DNA from: an uncultured Methanoregula sp.
GTDB lineage: Archaea; Halobacteriota; Methanomicrobia; Methanomicrobiales; Methanospirillaceae
Assembly: GCF_963667735.1 (NCBI RefSeq)
Contig: NZ_OY763919.1
Coordinates: forward strand, 2,295,539 to 2,359,538
Length of the DNA stretch: 64,000 nucleotides
Direction: 5' to 3'
A model generated the notes under the pieces. The model saw nothing but the letters and a program-made list of their open reading frames with translations, did not search any database and had not been told where the DNA came from. The position numbers and the translations under genes are program-made. Positions within the stretch are counted from its first letter, which is position 1. Each line of letters starts with the position of its first letter. Below are positions 56,110-64,000 of the stretch, one piece after another.

Positions 56110-57259
56110 GCGGCCCATCTATATGGATCATCACGCAACAACACCTGTAGATCCCCGCGTACTTCAGGAAATGCTTCCCTATTTTTCCGAAACGTTCGGA
56201 AATGCCGGAAGTATCGATCATATGTATGGGGCGGTTGCAGCGGATGCAGTGAAGAAAGCCCGGGAACAGTGCGCACATATCCTCAACAGTTCCTCCGATG
56301 AAATATATTTTACAAGCGGGGCGACGGAGTCCGATAATATTGCTATCCTTGGAGTTGCTGATCAGTATGCATCGAAAGGCGATCACATTATCACCTGCGT
56401 CACCGAGCACAAAGCGGTTCTCGATACATGTAAATATCTCCAGAAAACCGGAAAATCCGTGACTTTTTTGCCGGTTGATAAGTACGGGCTTGTTGATCCT
56501 TCAACAGTTGAAGCCGCTATCACTGACAAGACAGTACTGATCTCCATCATGACCGCGAACAATGAGATCGGTACGATTGCTCCTATCAAAGAGATCGGAA
56601 AGATCGCTCACGACCATGGCGTGATCTTCCACACCGATGCAGCGCAGGCAGTCGGTCACATCCCGATGGATGTGAAGAAGATGAACATCGATCTTTTGTC
56701 GTTTTCCGGTCACAAGATCTACGGGCCTAAAGGTATCGGCGGCCTGTATATCCGGAGCAGCAGTCCCCGCGTGAAACTTTCACCGGTTATGTTTGGCGGA
56801 GGGCAGGAGAAGGGAGTTCGTTCCGGAACCCTGAATGTGCCGGGTATTGTCGGAATTGGGAAAGCGCTTGAGATTACCGGGAAGGAGATGGGCAACGCAG
56901 AGAAGCAGTACCGGCAGTGGACAACGCAGATGTTCGATGCGTTCAAAGAGGCGTATCCATCAATCCTTCTCAATGGACATCCATCCAAACGGCTCGCTCA
57001 CAATCTGAATGTCTGTTTCCCCGGCATCGAGAGCAAGGCATTGATCCATCTACTGAAGGATGATCTGGCAATCTCAGCCGGGTCTGCGTGTACGACAATG
57101 AGTGTTGAGCCATCACATGTATTACTCGCAATTGGGCGGACGGTTGAAGAATCGCATACAGCGGTGCGGTTTGGGTTGGGGAGAGGGAATACCCATGACG
57201 ATCTGCAAAATGCAATTGCTCGTGTAGAGATTTTTGCCAAAAAATTGCAAAATTGGTGA
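56099..57259 (+). CDS. dndA: DndA/IscS cysteine desulfurase
   Basis: 386 residues. PLP-binding Lys206 in SGHKIYGPKG, His-rich VTEHKAVLDT, and the catalytic Cys331 in SAGSACTTM. It removes sulfur from cysteine and passes it to DndC. Its codons are richer in G and C than those of the neighbouring dnd genes, closer to the host genome, so it may have been recruited from a chromosomal iscS/nifS. It ends the operon. Confidence 0.93.
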   Translation: MEIKRPIYMDHHATTPVDPRVLQEMLPYFSETFGNAGSIDHMYGAVAADAVKKAREQCAHILNSSSDEIYFTSGATESDNIAILGVADQYASKGDHIITCVTEHKAVLDTCKYLQKTGKSVTFLPVDKYGLVDPSTVEAAITDKTVLISIMTANNEIGTIAPIKEIGKIAHDHGVIFHTDAAQAVGHIPMDVKKMNIDLLSFSGHKIYGPKGIGGLYIRSSSPRVKLSPVMFGGGQEKGVRSGTLNVPGIVGIGKALEITGKEMGNAEKQYRQWTTQMFDAFKEAYPSILLNGHPSKRLAHNLNVCFPGIESKALIHLLKDDLAISAGSACTTMSVEPSHVLLAIGRTVEESHTAVRFGLGRGNTHDDLQNAIARVEIFAKKLQNW

Positions 57260-57299
57260 TACAACAGAATTAAAGAAAAAATGTTGAGGAGGAAAAATT

Positions 57300-57716
57300 T
57301 TGGACTTTGAATCCAATGAAAAAGATTTACTAAAAAATTTCATTGACATTGTCCAATCTGAATCGAATCTTAGTTGCTCTCGAAACAATTATTTTTTGGT
57401 TATTACGAGTATCCTCATTTTATCTATCAGCCAATTTGAGGTTAAAGACATAAAATTAGCGATTTGCTTAGTTGGAATTATTACTTCACTAGTATGGTTA
57501 CTTTCTCATCATCGAAGTAGCGAATACATAAGATATTGGAAGGAAGAATCACGAAAAATTTCCCATAATCTTAAAATCCCCAATATTTATCCAAAAAGTC
57601 TTAAGGGATTCGAAATGCGAATAATTTTATACTTACTCCCAGTAGCGTTCATATTTTTCTGGATAATCTTGAGTTATTCTGTCTTTTCAACTTTTTATTT
57701 AATGTCCTGTAATTGA
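57300..57716 (+). CDS. Small two- to three-TM protein of the island
   Basis: 138 residues from a TTG at 57300 supported by GAGGAGG eight bases upstream. Hydrophobic segments near residues 30-65 and 110-135 with a charged cytoplasmic loop (HHRSSEYIRYWKEE). The layout faintly recalls SLATT/RipA-type defence membrane proteins, but I see no proof. It follows dndA by 40 bases and may be part of the same transcript. Confidence 0.65.
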   Translation: MDFESNEKDLLKNFIDIVQSESNLSCSRNNYFLVITSILILSISQFEVKDIKLAICLVGIITSLVWLLSHHRSSEYIRYWKEESRKISHNLKIPNIYPKSLKGFEMRIILYLLPVAFIFFWIILSYSVFSTFYLMSCN

Positions 57717-57825
57717 TAACAATTGTTCTTTCAGAAAACCAGAAAATATCGAAAACCTAATTTTAAATTTAAATTATTGTAGATAAAGGAAATCCAACAA
57801 ATAGCATTTCATAATATTAGTACTT

Positions 57826-57837
57826 TTTAATTTAGTT
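57826..57837 (+). promoter_or_regulatory. TATA-like box before the AIPR gene
   Basis: TTTTTAATTTAG lies 16-27 bases before the ATG at 57853, so the gene would have almost no leader. Confidence 0.4.
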
Positions 57838-57852
57838 ATTAGTAATTTGATT

Positions 57853-59646
57853 ATGGACGTTCCAAATACATTCTCTGATTGGGTTGTTAAGCAAGTTGAG
57901 TCCATTCAAGATGAATTTCCAGTATTGGATACACGACATGCATTTGCGGCTTGGGCCGTATCATTCATTCATGAAATCGATAAAGAGCTGGCAGTAGATC
58001 TAACTGATACCGAAGCTCAAGGGGACAGAGGAATAGACGGGCGTTATTATGATGAACGACAGGGTGTTTTCTATTTATATCAAGCCTATTTTCCTGATCA
58101 GATAACTGAGAATATCGGACCGACAAAAACAAGAGAATTGTTTGGGGGTTTTGAATTATTATTAGATAATGCAGCGTCTTTTCGTCATAGTGAAAAGATG
58201 GGGCATATTAGCAACGAGCTCCTATCTGCAATCGATGATGATGAAGCTACAGTATCCTTGAATTGTGTGGTTTTTGGAGAAGTTACGAGTTCCGCCAAAC
58301 AAGAATTTACGGATAGATGTAACGGACATATATTGTCCCCATCCCCAGAGATAACCGGTATTAAAAGACTCTACGAATTAGATGTAATGAGGACAACAAT
58401 CGATGAATTGAAAAATGTTACAGTGATTATTCCTGTTGAGAACGAGTCATTTTTTTTCGTTGCTGCACCTACAACTTCAGCAGGTATCGGTCAATCTGCA
58501 GTCGTAAATTTTAATGCGAAAAAATTTATCGAGACAATTGAACCTCATTCTCCTCGGATATTTGCGCCGAATGTTCGATATCATTTGGGATACCAGAATC
58601 GTGTCAATAAAAAAATAACTGACACACTTAGGAATCCTATTGAGAAGCATCATTTTTGGCATTACAATAATGGGATAACGATTGTTGCGCATGAAATAAA
58701 ATATAATGAGGATACTCAATCAATTAGTTTAAAAAATCCAGGGATTGTTAATGGTGCACAAACAATTTCAACTCTCATTAATAATTCGAGGTTTATCGAA
58801 AATGATATTCAATTATTAGCAAGAATTGTTACATTGAATTCAAGTCCTCAGGGTAGGGAAAAACGTAAAGACATCGCATCAGCGACAAATCGTCAATCTC
58901 CGGTTAATCCATTTGATTTGCATTCAAATGATCAAGTTCAAAAAGAGATCCAAGCTAATTTTGATCGATTAACTCCATCTTGGCACTATCAGCGAAAAAG
59001 AGGGGAGTGGAATTCACTATCGAGGTCAAAAGTATCTCGTTATGTTAATGGAACGATAAAACGGCGTGCAGAGATGGTAAGTATTGCACAAAGTTTCCGT
59101 GCGTATCAAGGACACCCTGTAGATGCAATTGATGAAAGAGAGAAATTATTCGAAACAGATAGTATTTACAAAGATATTTTTAATCGAACTTACGATGTTC
59201 GAAACTACATTTTAGCACAACGGTTGTTCAATTTATTTGATAGTTACGTGAAATTTTCCAATCAGGATGAAATTATTCGAATAACAGGATCATTTTCTGA
59301 AGCAACACTAAATCGATTATTACGTGCAAAAAAACTAGTCGTCGCTCATTGTGTAAGTCTTTCGGCGAGTATTCTATATGCAAGATATGGATTGATTGAT
59401 GGTGATACTGCTTTAAAAATTGTTGAATACATTGATACTAACCATTCATCATTTAGGGATAATTTAATAAAAATAATTCTTGTAAATATTGCGCAATTCT
59501 CTGAAGACGGAGAAGCAAGTCAGAATGATATTAGATTAGTTTTTAGGGATACCAATACCCTTGGGAAATTACAGACGAGAGTTTTGAGATATTTACAATC
59601 GATTTCATCATTAGCCCCCATTAGTAGTTTATTTGTGGATCTATAA
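57853..59646 (+). CDS. AIPR-family protein (abortive-infection type)
   Basis: 597 residues from the ATG at 57853; a TTG two codons earlier is possible. The AIPR core is clear: FWHYNNGITIVAHE and NPGIVNGAQTISTL, then EKRKDIASATNRQSPV. An N-terminal restriction-endonuclease-like block reads GDRGIDGRYYDE and VFYLYQAYF; the D and Q positions fit PD-(D/E)xK, but the expected Lys after Gln is missing (QAY). AIPR proteins are known from phage-resistance loci. Strongly AT-rich, monocistronic with its own promoter, so probably a separate defence gene added to the island. Confidence 0.85.
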   Translation: MDVPNTFSDWVVKQVESIQDEFPVLDTRHAFAAWAVSFIHEIDKELAVDLTDTEAQGDRGIDGRYYDERQGVFYLYQAYFPDQITENIGPTKTRELFGGFELLLDNAASFRHSEKMGHISNELLSAIDDDEATVSLNCVVFGEVTSSAKQEFTDRCNGHILSPSPEITGIKRLYELDVMRTTIDELKNVTVIIPVENESFFFVAAPTTSAGIGQSAVVNFNAKKFIETIEPHSPRIFAPNVRYHLGYQNRVNKKITDTLRNPIEKHHFWHYNNGITIVAHEIKYNEDTQSISLKNPGIVNGAQTISTLINNSRFIENDIQLLARIVTLNSSPQGREKRKDIASATNRQSPVNPFDLHSNDQVQKEIQANFDRLTPSWHYQRKRGEWNSLSRSKVSRYVNGTIKRRAEMVSIAQSFRAYQGHPVDAIDEREKLFETDSIYKDIFNRTYDVRNYILAQRLFNLFDSYVKFSNQDEIIRITGSFSEATLNRLLRAKKLVVAHCVSLSASILYARYGLIDGDTALKIVEYIDTNHSSFRDNLIKIILVNIAQFSEDGEASQNDIRLVFRDTNTLGKLQTRVLRYLQSISSLAPISSLFVDL

Positions 59647-59759
59647 TCTTTTCATATACGATTATTTGTTTCTAACCTCAAATCAACACCTTTTTATTCC
59701 AATCATTTCGATAAAGAATTACGATATCAAATAACCATAATCTCGAAGAATTCAATAAA

Positions 59760-60884
59760 GTGACCGAGTGCAACCCGGAAATCGATGAACTCATCGACCT
59801 GATCCACTCCAATCCATTTCTGAAAAATACTGGTGATGAAGTGGGCGCACGGGCTCTCATGAAGTGGACAAATCAGCACTGGCACTGCGATCCACTCGAA
59901 AAGAAAGATGAGAGCAAAATTCTGGACGCCATTAAAAAACTACATCACGATGGCGCTTTCTCGCACAGGACCATAGATAGTCGTGTTTTGTTAATTGCCA
60001 ACAATGAATTTTTCGAACTCAAAGGGAATAAAAAAAGGCCGAAACCGAGCAATATTCACAGACATCTCAGCTCAAATCATCATATCATCACTATCGAAGA
60101 ATCTCCGCTCATTGAAGAAAAAGCATCATTCATACATGAATATCAGAACAAACACAATTTCGAATATTACGATATCTTGATTCAAAATGTGAAAAATTAC
60201 GAGGGACCGAATAAAAAATTACAGATGAATTGTCCTATTTTCTTCAAACTCCTCTGTGATATCCTCAATGACAAATTTACTGACTGGCACACAAAAATGA
60301 TGATCAGTTCAGCAATAGCATATTTCGTACTTGAAGATGACGTAATTCCGGATCATAAAGAAAACGGCTATATCGATGACTTATTTATCGTAAGTTACGT
60401 TCTTAAAGAGATCAAAGATAATTCTCCTGAATTAATTGATGAGAATTGGCTGTACGAAGAGGATATTTTCGCAACCATCGATACTGTTTTTCTCCAGACA
60501 TCAGACATACTCGGAGATCTAACGCATGATGTTTTACGAAAAGTCGGGCTGCATAAATTCAGATCTCTTGATCTAGAAGAATACTCCGGGAGTTACCCGC
60601 AGAAATTATCCAAAATTGCGGCCGAAAAACGGGAGTTATTAGGGATCGTTGTATTCCTATTGAATAAATTGTATGATAAAAAAATCAAATCTACGACCGT
60701 TGATCAGATAAAAAACATGCTTCAGGAAAGTGGCGAATCTGATGAGATCAACCGTTTGATTGGGCTGTCAAAAATTAATCATAACTACAGTATGGATATG
60801 CAAAAAAATGATGAGGATCGTTTTGAAGATCTTCTCGAAAGCCGGTTGAAAGAAGCGAGATTGAATGCATTATTAAAAAAATAG
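59760..60884 (+). CDS. DUF1232 (YkvA-like) protein, first gene of the effector operon
   Basis: 374 residues from a GTG at 59760. A DUF1232 core is visible near residue 180: MISSAIAYFVLEDDVIPDHK then NGYIDDLFIVSYV. The rest is charged, helical and without known motifs. The gene is followed at nine bases by the PLD-helicase. DUF1232 proteins are often membrane-associated in bacteria; here no transmembrane helix is evident. Its place in a phosphorothioation-dependent operon is unusual. Confidence 0.75.
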   Translation: MTECNPEIDELIDLIHSNPFLKNTGDEVGARALMKWTNQHWHCDPLEKKDESKILDAIKKLHHDGAFSHRTIDSRVLLIANNEFFELKGNKKRPKPSNIHRHLSSNHHIITIEESPLIEEKASFIHEYQNKHNFEYYDILIQNVKNYEGPNKKLQMNCPIFFKLLCDILNDKFTDWHTKMMISSAIAYFVLEDDVIPDHKENGYIDDLFIVSYVLKEIKDNSPELIDENWLYEEDIFATIDTVFLQTSDILGDLTHDVLRKVGLHKFRSLDLEEYSGSYPQKLSKIAAEKRELLGIVVFLLNKLYDKKIKSTTVDQIKNMLQESGESDEINRLIGLSKINHNYSMDMQKNDEDRFEDLLESRLKEARLNALLKK

Positions 60885-60893
60885 GGCTTTCTT

Positions 60894-63017
60894 ATGTCGT
60901 TTCAGAACATTCATCTGAAGCATTCATATTCTTCAGAAAAAGACAATCTTGTCGATGATTTTTACATTCCCGTGCTGAAAGAAGCAAACATATACCGGAG
61001 AGTCACAGGATATTTTTCCTCAAGTTCACTTTTCATCGCAGCCCGAGGTTTTTCTGAATTTATCAAGAAAGGTGGCCATTTTCAGTTCATCCTGAATGTC
61101 CAGTTGTCAGATGAAGATTATGAGCATATTGAGAAAGGGATCCAATCTCCGGAAGAAATTATCCAGAGCCGGTTCCTTTCTGACTTGTCGGACCTTGAGG
61201 ACGAATGCAAACGAAACCATGCAAAGGTAATCGGCTGGCTCATTTCCAATAATCTGATGGAGATCAAAGTAGGATTTATTGAGAATAAAGTAGTCGGACA
61301 CGAAATTCTTCACCAGAAACTGGGAATTCTCGAAGATCCTGAAAAGAATATTATCACCTTTGTCGGATCCAATAACGAGAGTAAATCCGGCTGGCTGCAC
61401 AACTCTGAGAAATTCAAGGTTTTTTTCAGCTGGGAGGAACCCTATCACGATTCGATCAAAGAAGATATTGATGAATTCAACGACCTTTGGAATAACCGTG
61501 CAAAAAAGACCAGGGTTATTCCCTTCCCGGAAGCCATAAAACAGAATCTTATCAATACATACAAAAATGGAATCTACCCCATCGATGATCTTCTCGTGGG
61601 TGTTGAGGGGGTTTGTGATTCGGATCTGAGGTATGGAAAAAAGAAATCGACGACAATAAGTCTTCGCCAATATCAATATGAAGCTATTGAGGCCTGGTTT
61701 GCCAATCAATGCCAGGGAATTTTTGAGATGGCAACCGGTACGGGGAAAACCTATACCGCGATTGGGGCTCTTCAGGAATTACTCAAGCGAGAGAAAAAAC
61801 TGATTACCGTTGTCTGCGCTCCGTTTCTTCATCTCACAACACAATGGGAGCAAAATATCCGTCAAATGGGCGTGGAGTTGCCGATTGTCTATGCGAGCGG
61901 TATGGATCCAAAATGGAAGGATAAATGTACAGAAAAAATCCTTGATAACCGTCTGGGAAAATTACCGCATTTTATCATTCTTGCCACTCACGACACGATT
62001 TCATCAGATAAATTTATTGAAATTATGGAGGATCTAAAAGCCCCGGCTCTCCTTATTGCAGATGAAGTCCATGGCATGGGATCTATAGAACGAGTTCATG
62101 GGCTTATTGAAAAATATCAATACCGTCTCGGATTGAGTGCAACCCCACACCGGTATTTTGATGAATTGGGGACAAAAAAACTCTTGAAATATTTCAATAA
62201 AACGGTGTACGAATTTAATCTACACCGGGCAATTAATGAGATCAATCCTGCAACGGGAGAGTCATTCCTAGTCCCTTATGAATACCATCTGCTTTTTGCA
62301 GAGTTAAATTCAGAAGAGATGGAAAAATATGCTCTCATCAGCAGGCAGATTGCAATTTTATTTTTGAAGACGCACAAGACCCGGGATGAAGATCTCCTTC
62401 TGGAAAAACGGTTGAGAGACCGTCAGGATATCCTGAAGAATGCAGCAGGAAAATATCCTTTGTTTCAGGAATTAGTCAAGCAGTTAAAAAATGGCGATTC
62501 GATATCACATACTCTTGTCTATTGCTCTCCTCAGCAAATCGAACCGACTCAGGGTATTATCCGAGATATTGGAAAAATTGTCCAGCACAAATTCACCAGC
62601 GGGGAGGATGCAACCCGACATCAGGAAAAATATTCCTTTATGACCGAGCGAGAATATCTTCTCGAAAATTTCGATAAAGGAAATTATCATGTCCTTGTTG
62701 CAATAAAATGCCTTGATGAAGGGGTGGATGTACCATCTACAAGAAATGCAATTCTGATGTGCAGTTCAGGGAATCCAAAGGAGTACATCCAGCGAAGAGG
62801 ACGAGTTCTTAGGAGATTCCCGGGAAAAGTAAAGGCAATTATCTATGATTTTGCAGCAGTTCCCAACATTTCAGATGCAAGATTAAATCCCGAGATCGAA
62901 CAAAAAATGTTCAATTCACAGCTCAAGAGGCTTGAGGAATTTGCACAGGATGCCATGAATGAATCAGAAGTACGTCGGCAAATTTTTGAAGAGAGGAAAA
63001 AACATGGATTTGATTGA
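60894..63017 (+). CDS. PLD-nuclease/SF2-helicase fusion, candidate phosphorothioation-dependent restriction enzyme
   Basis: 707 residues. The N-terminal part (1-210) is phospholipase-D-like: GYFSSSSLFIAARG, HQKLGILED with the HxK motif, and TFVGSNNESKSG. The helicase part has FEMATGTGKTYTAIG (Walker A Lys near 285), DEVHG (Asp390), LSATPHRY, and the C-terminal DEGVDVPSTR and RRGRVLRR. Such fusions are known as restriction enzymes of phosphorothioation systems. It sits between the DUF1232 gene and a 64-residue gene in one operon. Confidence 0.85.
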   Translation: MSFQNIHLKHSYSSEKDNLVDDFYIPVLKEANIYRRVTGYFSSSSLFIAARGFSEFIKKGGHFQFILNVQLSDEDYEHIEKGIQSPEEIIQSRFLSDLSDLEDECKRNHAKVIGWLISNNLMEIKVGFIENKVVGHEILHQKLGILEDPEKNIITFVGSNNESKSGWLHNSEKFKVFFSWEEPYHDSIKEDIDEFNDLWNNRAKKTRVIPFPEAIKQNLINTYKNGIYPIDDLLVGVEGVCDSDLRYGKKKSTTISLRQYQYEAIEAWFANQCQGIFEMATGTGKTYTAIGALQELLKREKKLITVVCAPFLHLTTQWEQNIRQMGVELPIVYASGMDPKWKDKCTEKILDNRLGKLPHFIILATHDTISSDKFIEIMEDLKAPALLIADEVHGMGSIERVHGLIEKYQYRLGLSATPHRYFDELGTKKLLKYFNKTVYEFNLHRAINEINPATGESFLVPYEYHLLFAELNSEEMEKYALISRQIAILFLKTHKTRDEDLLLEKRLRDRQDILKNAAGKYPLFQELVKQLKNGDSISHTLVYCSPQQIEPTQGIIRDIGKIVQHKFTSGEDATRHQEKYSFMTEREYLLENFDKGNYHVLVAIKCLDEGVDVPSTRNAILMCSSGNPKEYIQRRGRVLRRFPGKVKAIIYDFAAVPNISDARLNPEIEQKMFNSQLKRLEEFAQDAMNESEVRRQIFEERKKHGFD

Positions 63018-63025
63018 GGTAGACC

Positions 63026-63220
63026 ATGATTGAAGGTTCAGAATTCAATAAGCTGATTTTAGAGACAATTGATGATCATTGCGAGGATCCGGATGTGAAA
63101 AATCTTATCCAGAAATCATTGCGATATGAGCTGGATATCTGGAACCGACATATACGATCATCAGAAATAGAGGATACCTATGAACAGATGGTGAATGATG
63201 TCCTAAAGGGGAGAAAATAA
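63026..63220 (+). CDS. 64-residue acidic protein
   Basis: Starts at the ATG 63026, eight bases after the helicase gene, and its stop overlaps the next ATG by one base (TAATG). Acidic, helical by composition (ETIDDHCEDPDVKN). No family recognised. Its coupling to both neighbours suggests a small subunit of the effector complex. Confidence 0.65.
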   Translation: MIEGSEFNKLILETIDDHCEDPDVKNLIQKSLRYELDIWNRHIRSSEIEDTYEQMVNDVLKGRK

Positions 63221-64000
63221 TGAAATATGCAATCTCCTCAATTAGTATCACGAATTATCGGCAATACTATGGTACGCAGATTCTTGATTTTAAAAATGAT
63301 AAAACAAAAAATGTCTCGCTAATTCTTGGTAAAAATGGGGCCGGTAAATCGAATCTCCTGAACGCAATAACCTGGTGCCTTTACGGTATTGAGATTCATA
63401 AAAGCCAGGATAATCATGATTCTAGTGGTATGCCGGTCATCAACACCTCGGCATTAAAGAAACTGAAAGTAAATCAAAATACGTCGGCTGAAGTTGAAAT
63501 TCATCTTAATACGGACATCGGCCCGTGGATTATCAAGAGGAAACTTGAAGGTGGAAAAAGCGGATTGGGTGATCTCTATTTTGATGATATCAGTAAATTA
63601 ACTGTAGTTCACCCAGTATACGGACAGGATAAAATCGATACCGGTGAAGACACCCAAATTTTAATTAATAACCTCTTACCCGAAGCTCTGAAGAATTTCT
63701 TCTTTATCGATGGTGAACAACTTAGAGAATTCTTCAAGGTAAGTACCCCGGAAAATATCGCAAAAGCAATTGATATCGTCTCTCAGCTGGAACTCGTGTA
63801 TAAGGCTGCAGATCATCTCTCGAAGGTCGAAAACTCACTTCGAAAGAATGTGAAAAACACTACTCCAGATCTCGCTCGTGTTCAAGGCAACATTGAGAAA
63901 ACCCAGAAAAAAATTGAAGAATTAAAAACAACCATAAAGGCAATTGAAAAGCAGAAAGAAAAAGATCATGAAGAGATTGCGAGGGTAAAGGATTTTTTAA
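63220..64000 (+). CDS. DndD-like SMC/AAA ATPase, cut by the window end
   Basis: About 260 codons visible. Walker A LGKNGAGKSNLLNA (near residue 32-40), then KNFFFIDGEQLREFF, a match to the FDGE segment of DndD, followed by the start of a coiled coil rich in Lys and Glu. So it is a second DndD-type ATPase, likely over 600 residues in full. In Pbe-type modules a similar ATPase is expected to act with the helicase. The C-terminal half with Walker B lies outside the window. Confidence 0.85.
   Translation, partial: MKYAISSISITNYRQYYGTQILDFKNDKTKNVSLILGKNGAGKSNLLNAITWCLYGIEIHKSQDNHDSSGMPVINTSALKKLKVNQNTSAEVEIHLNTDIGPWIIKRKLEGGKSGLGDLYFDDISKLTVVHPVYGQDKIDTGEDTQILINNLLPEALKNFFFIDGEQLREFFKVSTPENIAKAIDIVSQLELVYKAADHLSKVENSLRKNVKNTTPDLARVQGNIEKTQKKIEELKTTIKAIEKQKEKDHEEIARVKDFL

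Overview
The window reads as chromosomal DNA of a methanogenic archaeon of the order Methanomicrobiales, most like Methanoregula and relatives. The grounds are an AqpM-type aquaporin, DUF2193, DUF2180 and DUF2115 proteins known mainly from methanogens, a TATA-binding protein, archaeal TATA boxes upstream of genes, many REC-PAS histidine kinases with the archaeal RHD-x-N H-box, and abundant lipoproteins with SGC or GCGC lipoboxes. From 1 to about 50.9 kb the DNA is moderately GC-rich. From about 50.93 kb it becomes clearly AT-rich, which marks an acquired island.

Region 1 (1-6.4 kb): a 3'-truncated polyphosphate kinase, a DUF2115 protein, and a tightly overlapping cimA-ilvB-ilvN operon for the first steps of isoleucine and branched-chain amino acid synthesis. 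Region 2 (6.6-33.4 kb): four of the window's five REC-PAS proteins (three of them kinases, one with twelve PAS domains) alternate with envelope and housekeeping genes. These include a ferredoxin-type protein, a sequon-rich exported repeat protein, pirin, DUF2193, DUF2180, aquaporin, MscS, a PKD/M50-like membrane protein, an arylsulfotransferase-like lipoprotein, a HepT/MntA pair with both signature motifs altered, and a bacterial-type shikimate kinase. Region 3 (33.5-46.8 kb): lipoproteins, a flippase, an acyltransferase, a divergent TBP, the fourth kinase, a metallo-beta-lactamase-fold protein, a ferritin-like lipoprotein and a three-TM protein.

Region 4 (47-50.6 kb) is a small gene graveyard. 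A two-gene unit (a roughly 165-residue protein plus a 46-residue membrane protein) occurs in three states of decay, each followed by a shared hairpin/T-run terminator. A RelE-type and a HicAB toxin-antitoxin module and a broken DUF1016 nuclease fragment lie between the copies. The two intact 46-residue genes differ at about ten bases, yet their proteins are identical.

Region 5 (50.9-64 kb) is the most interesting part: a DNA phosphorothioation island. dndB-dndC-dndD-dndE-dndA form one overlapping operon behind a TATA box flanked by three ACTTCCA repeats at exact 22-bp spacing, a candidate DndB operator. No dndFGH genes are seen. Downstream come a small membrane protein, an AIPR-family protein with a decayed nuclease motif, a DUF1232 protein, a PLD-nuclease/SF2-helicase fusion, a 64-residue protein and a second DndD-like ATPase cut by the window end. 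This set looks like an alternative phosphorothioation-dependent effector module, comparable in broad outline to the archaeal Pbe type. dndB, dndC, dndD, dndE and dndA would write and regulate the mark, and the later genes would sense or act on unmarked DNA.
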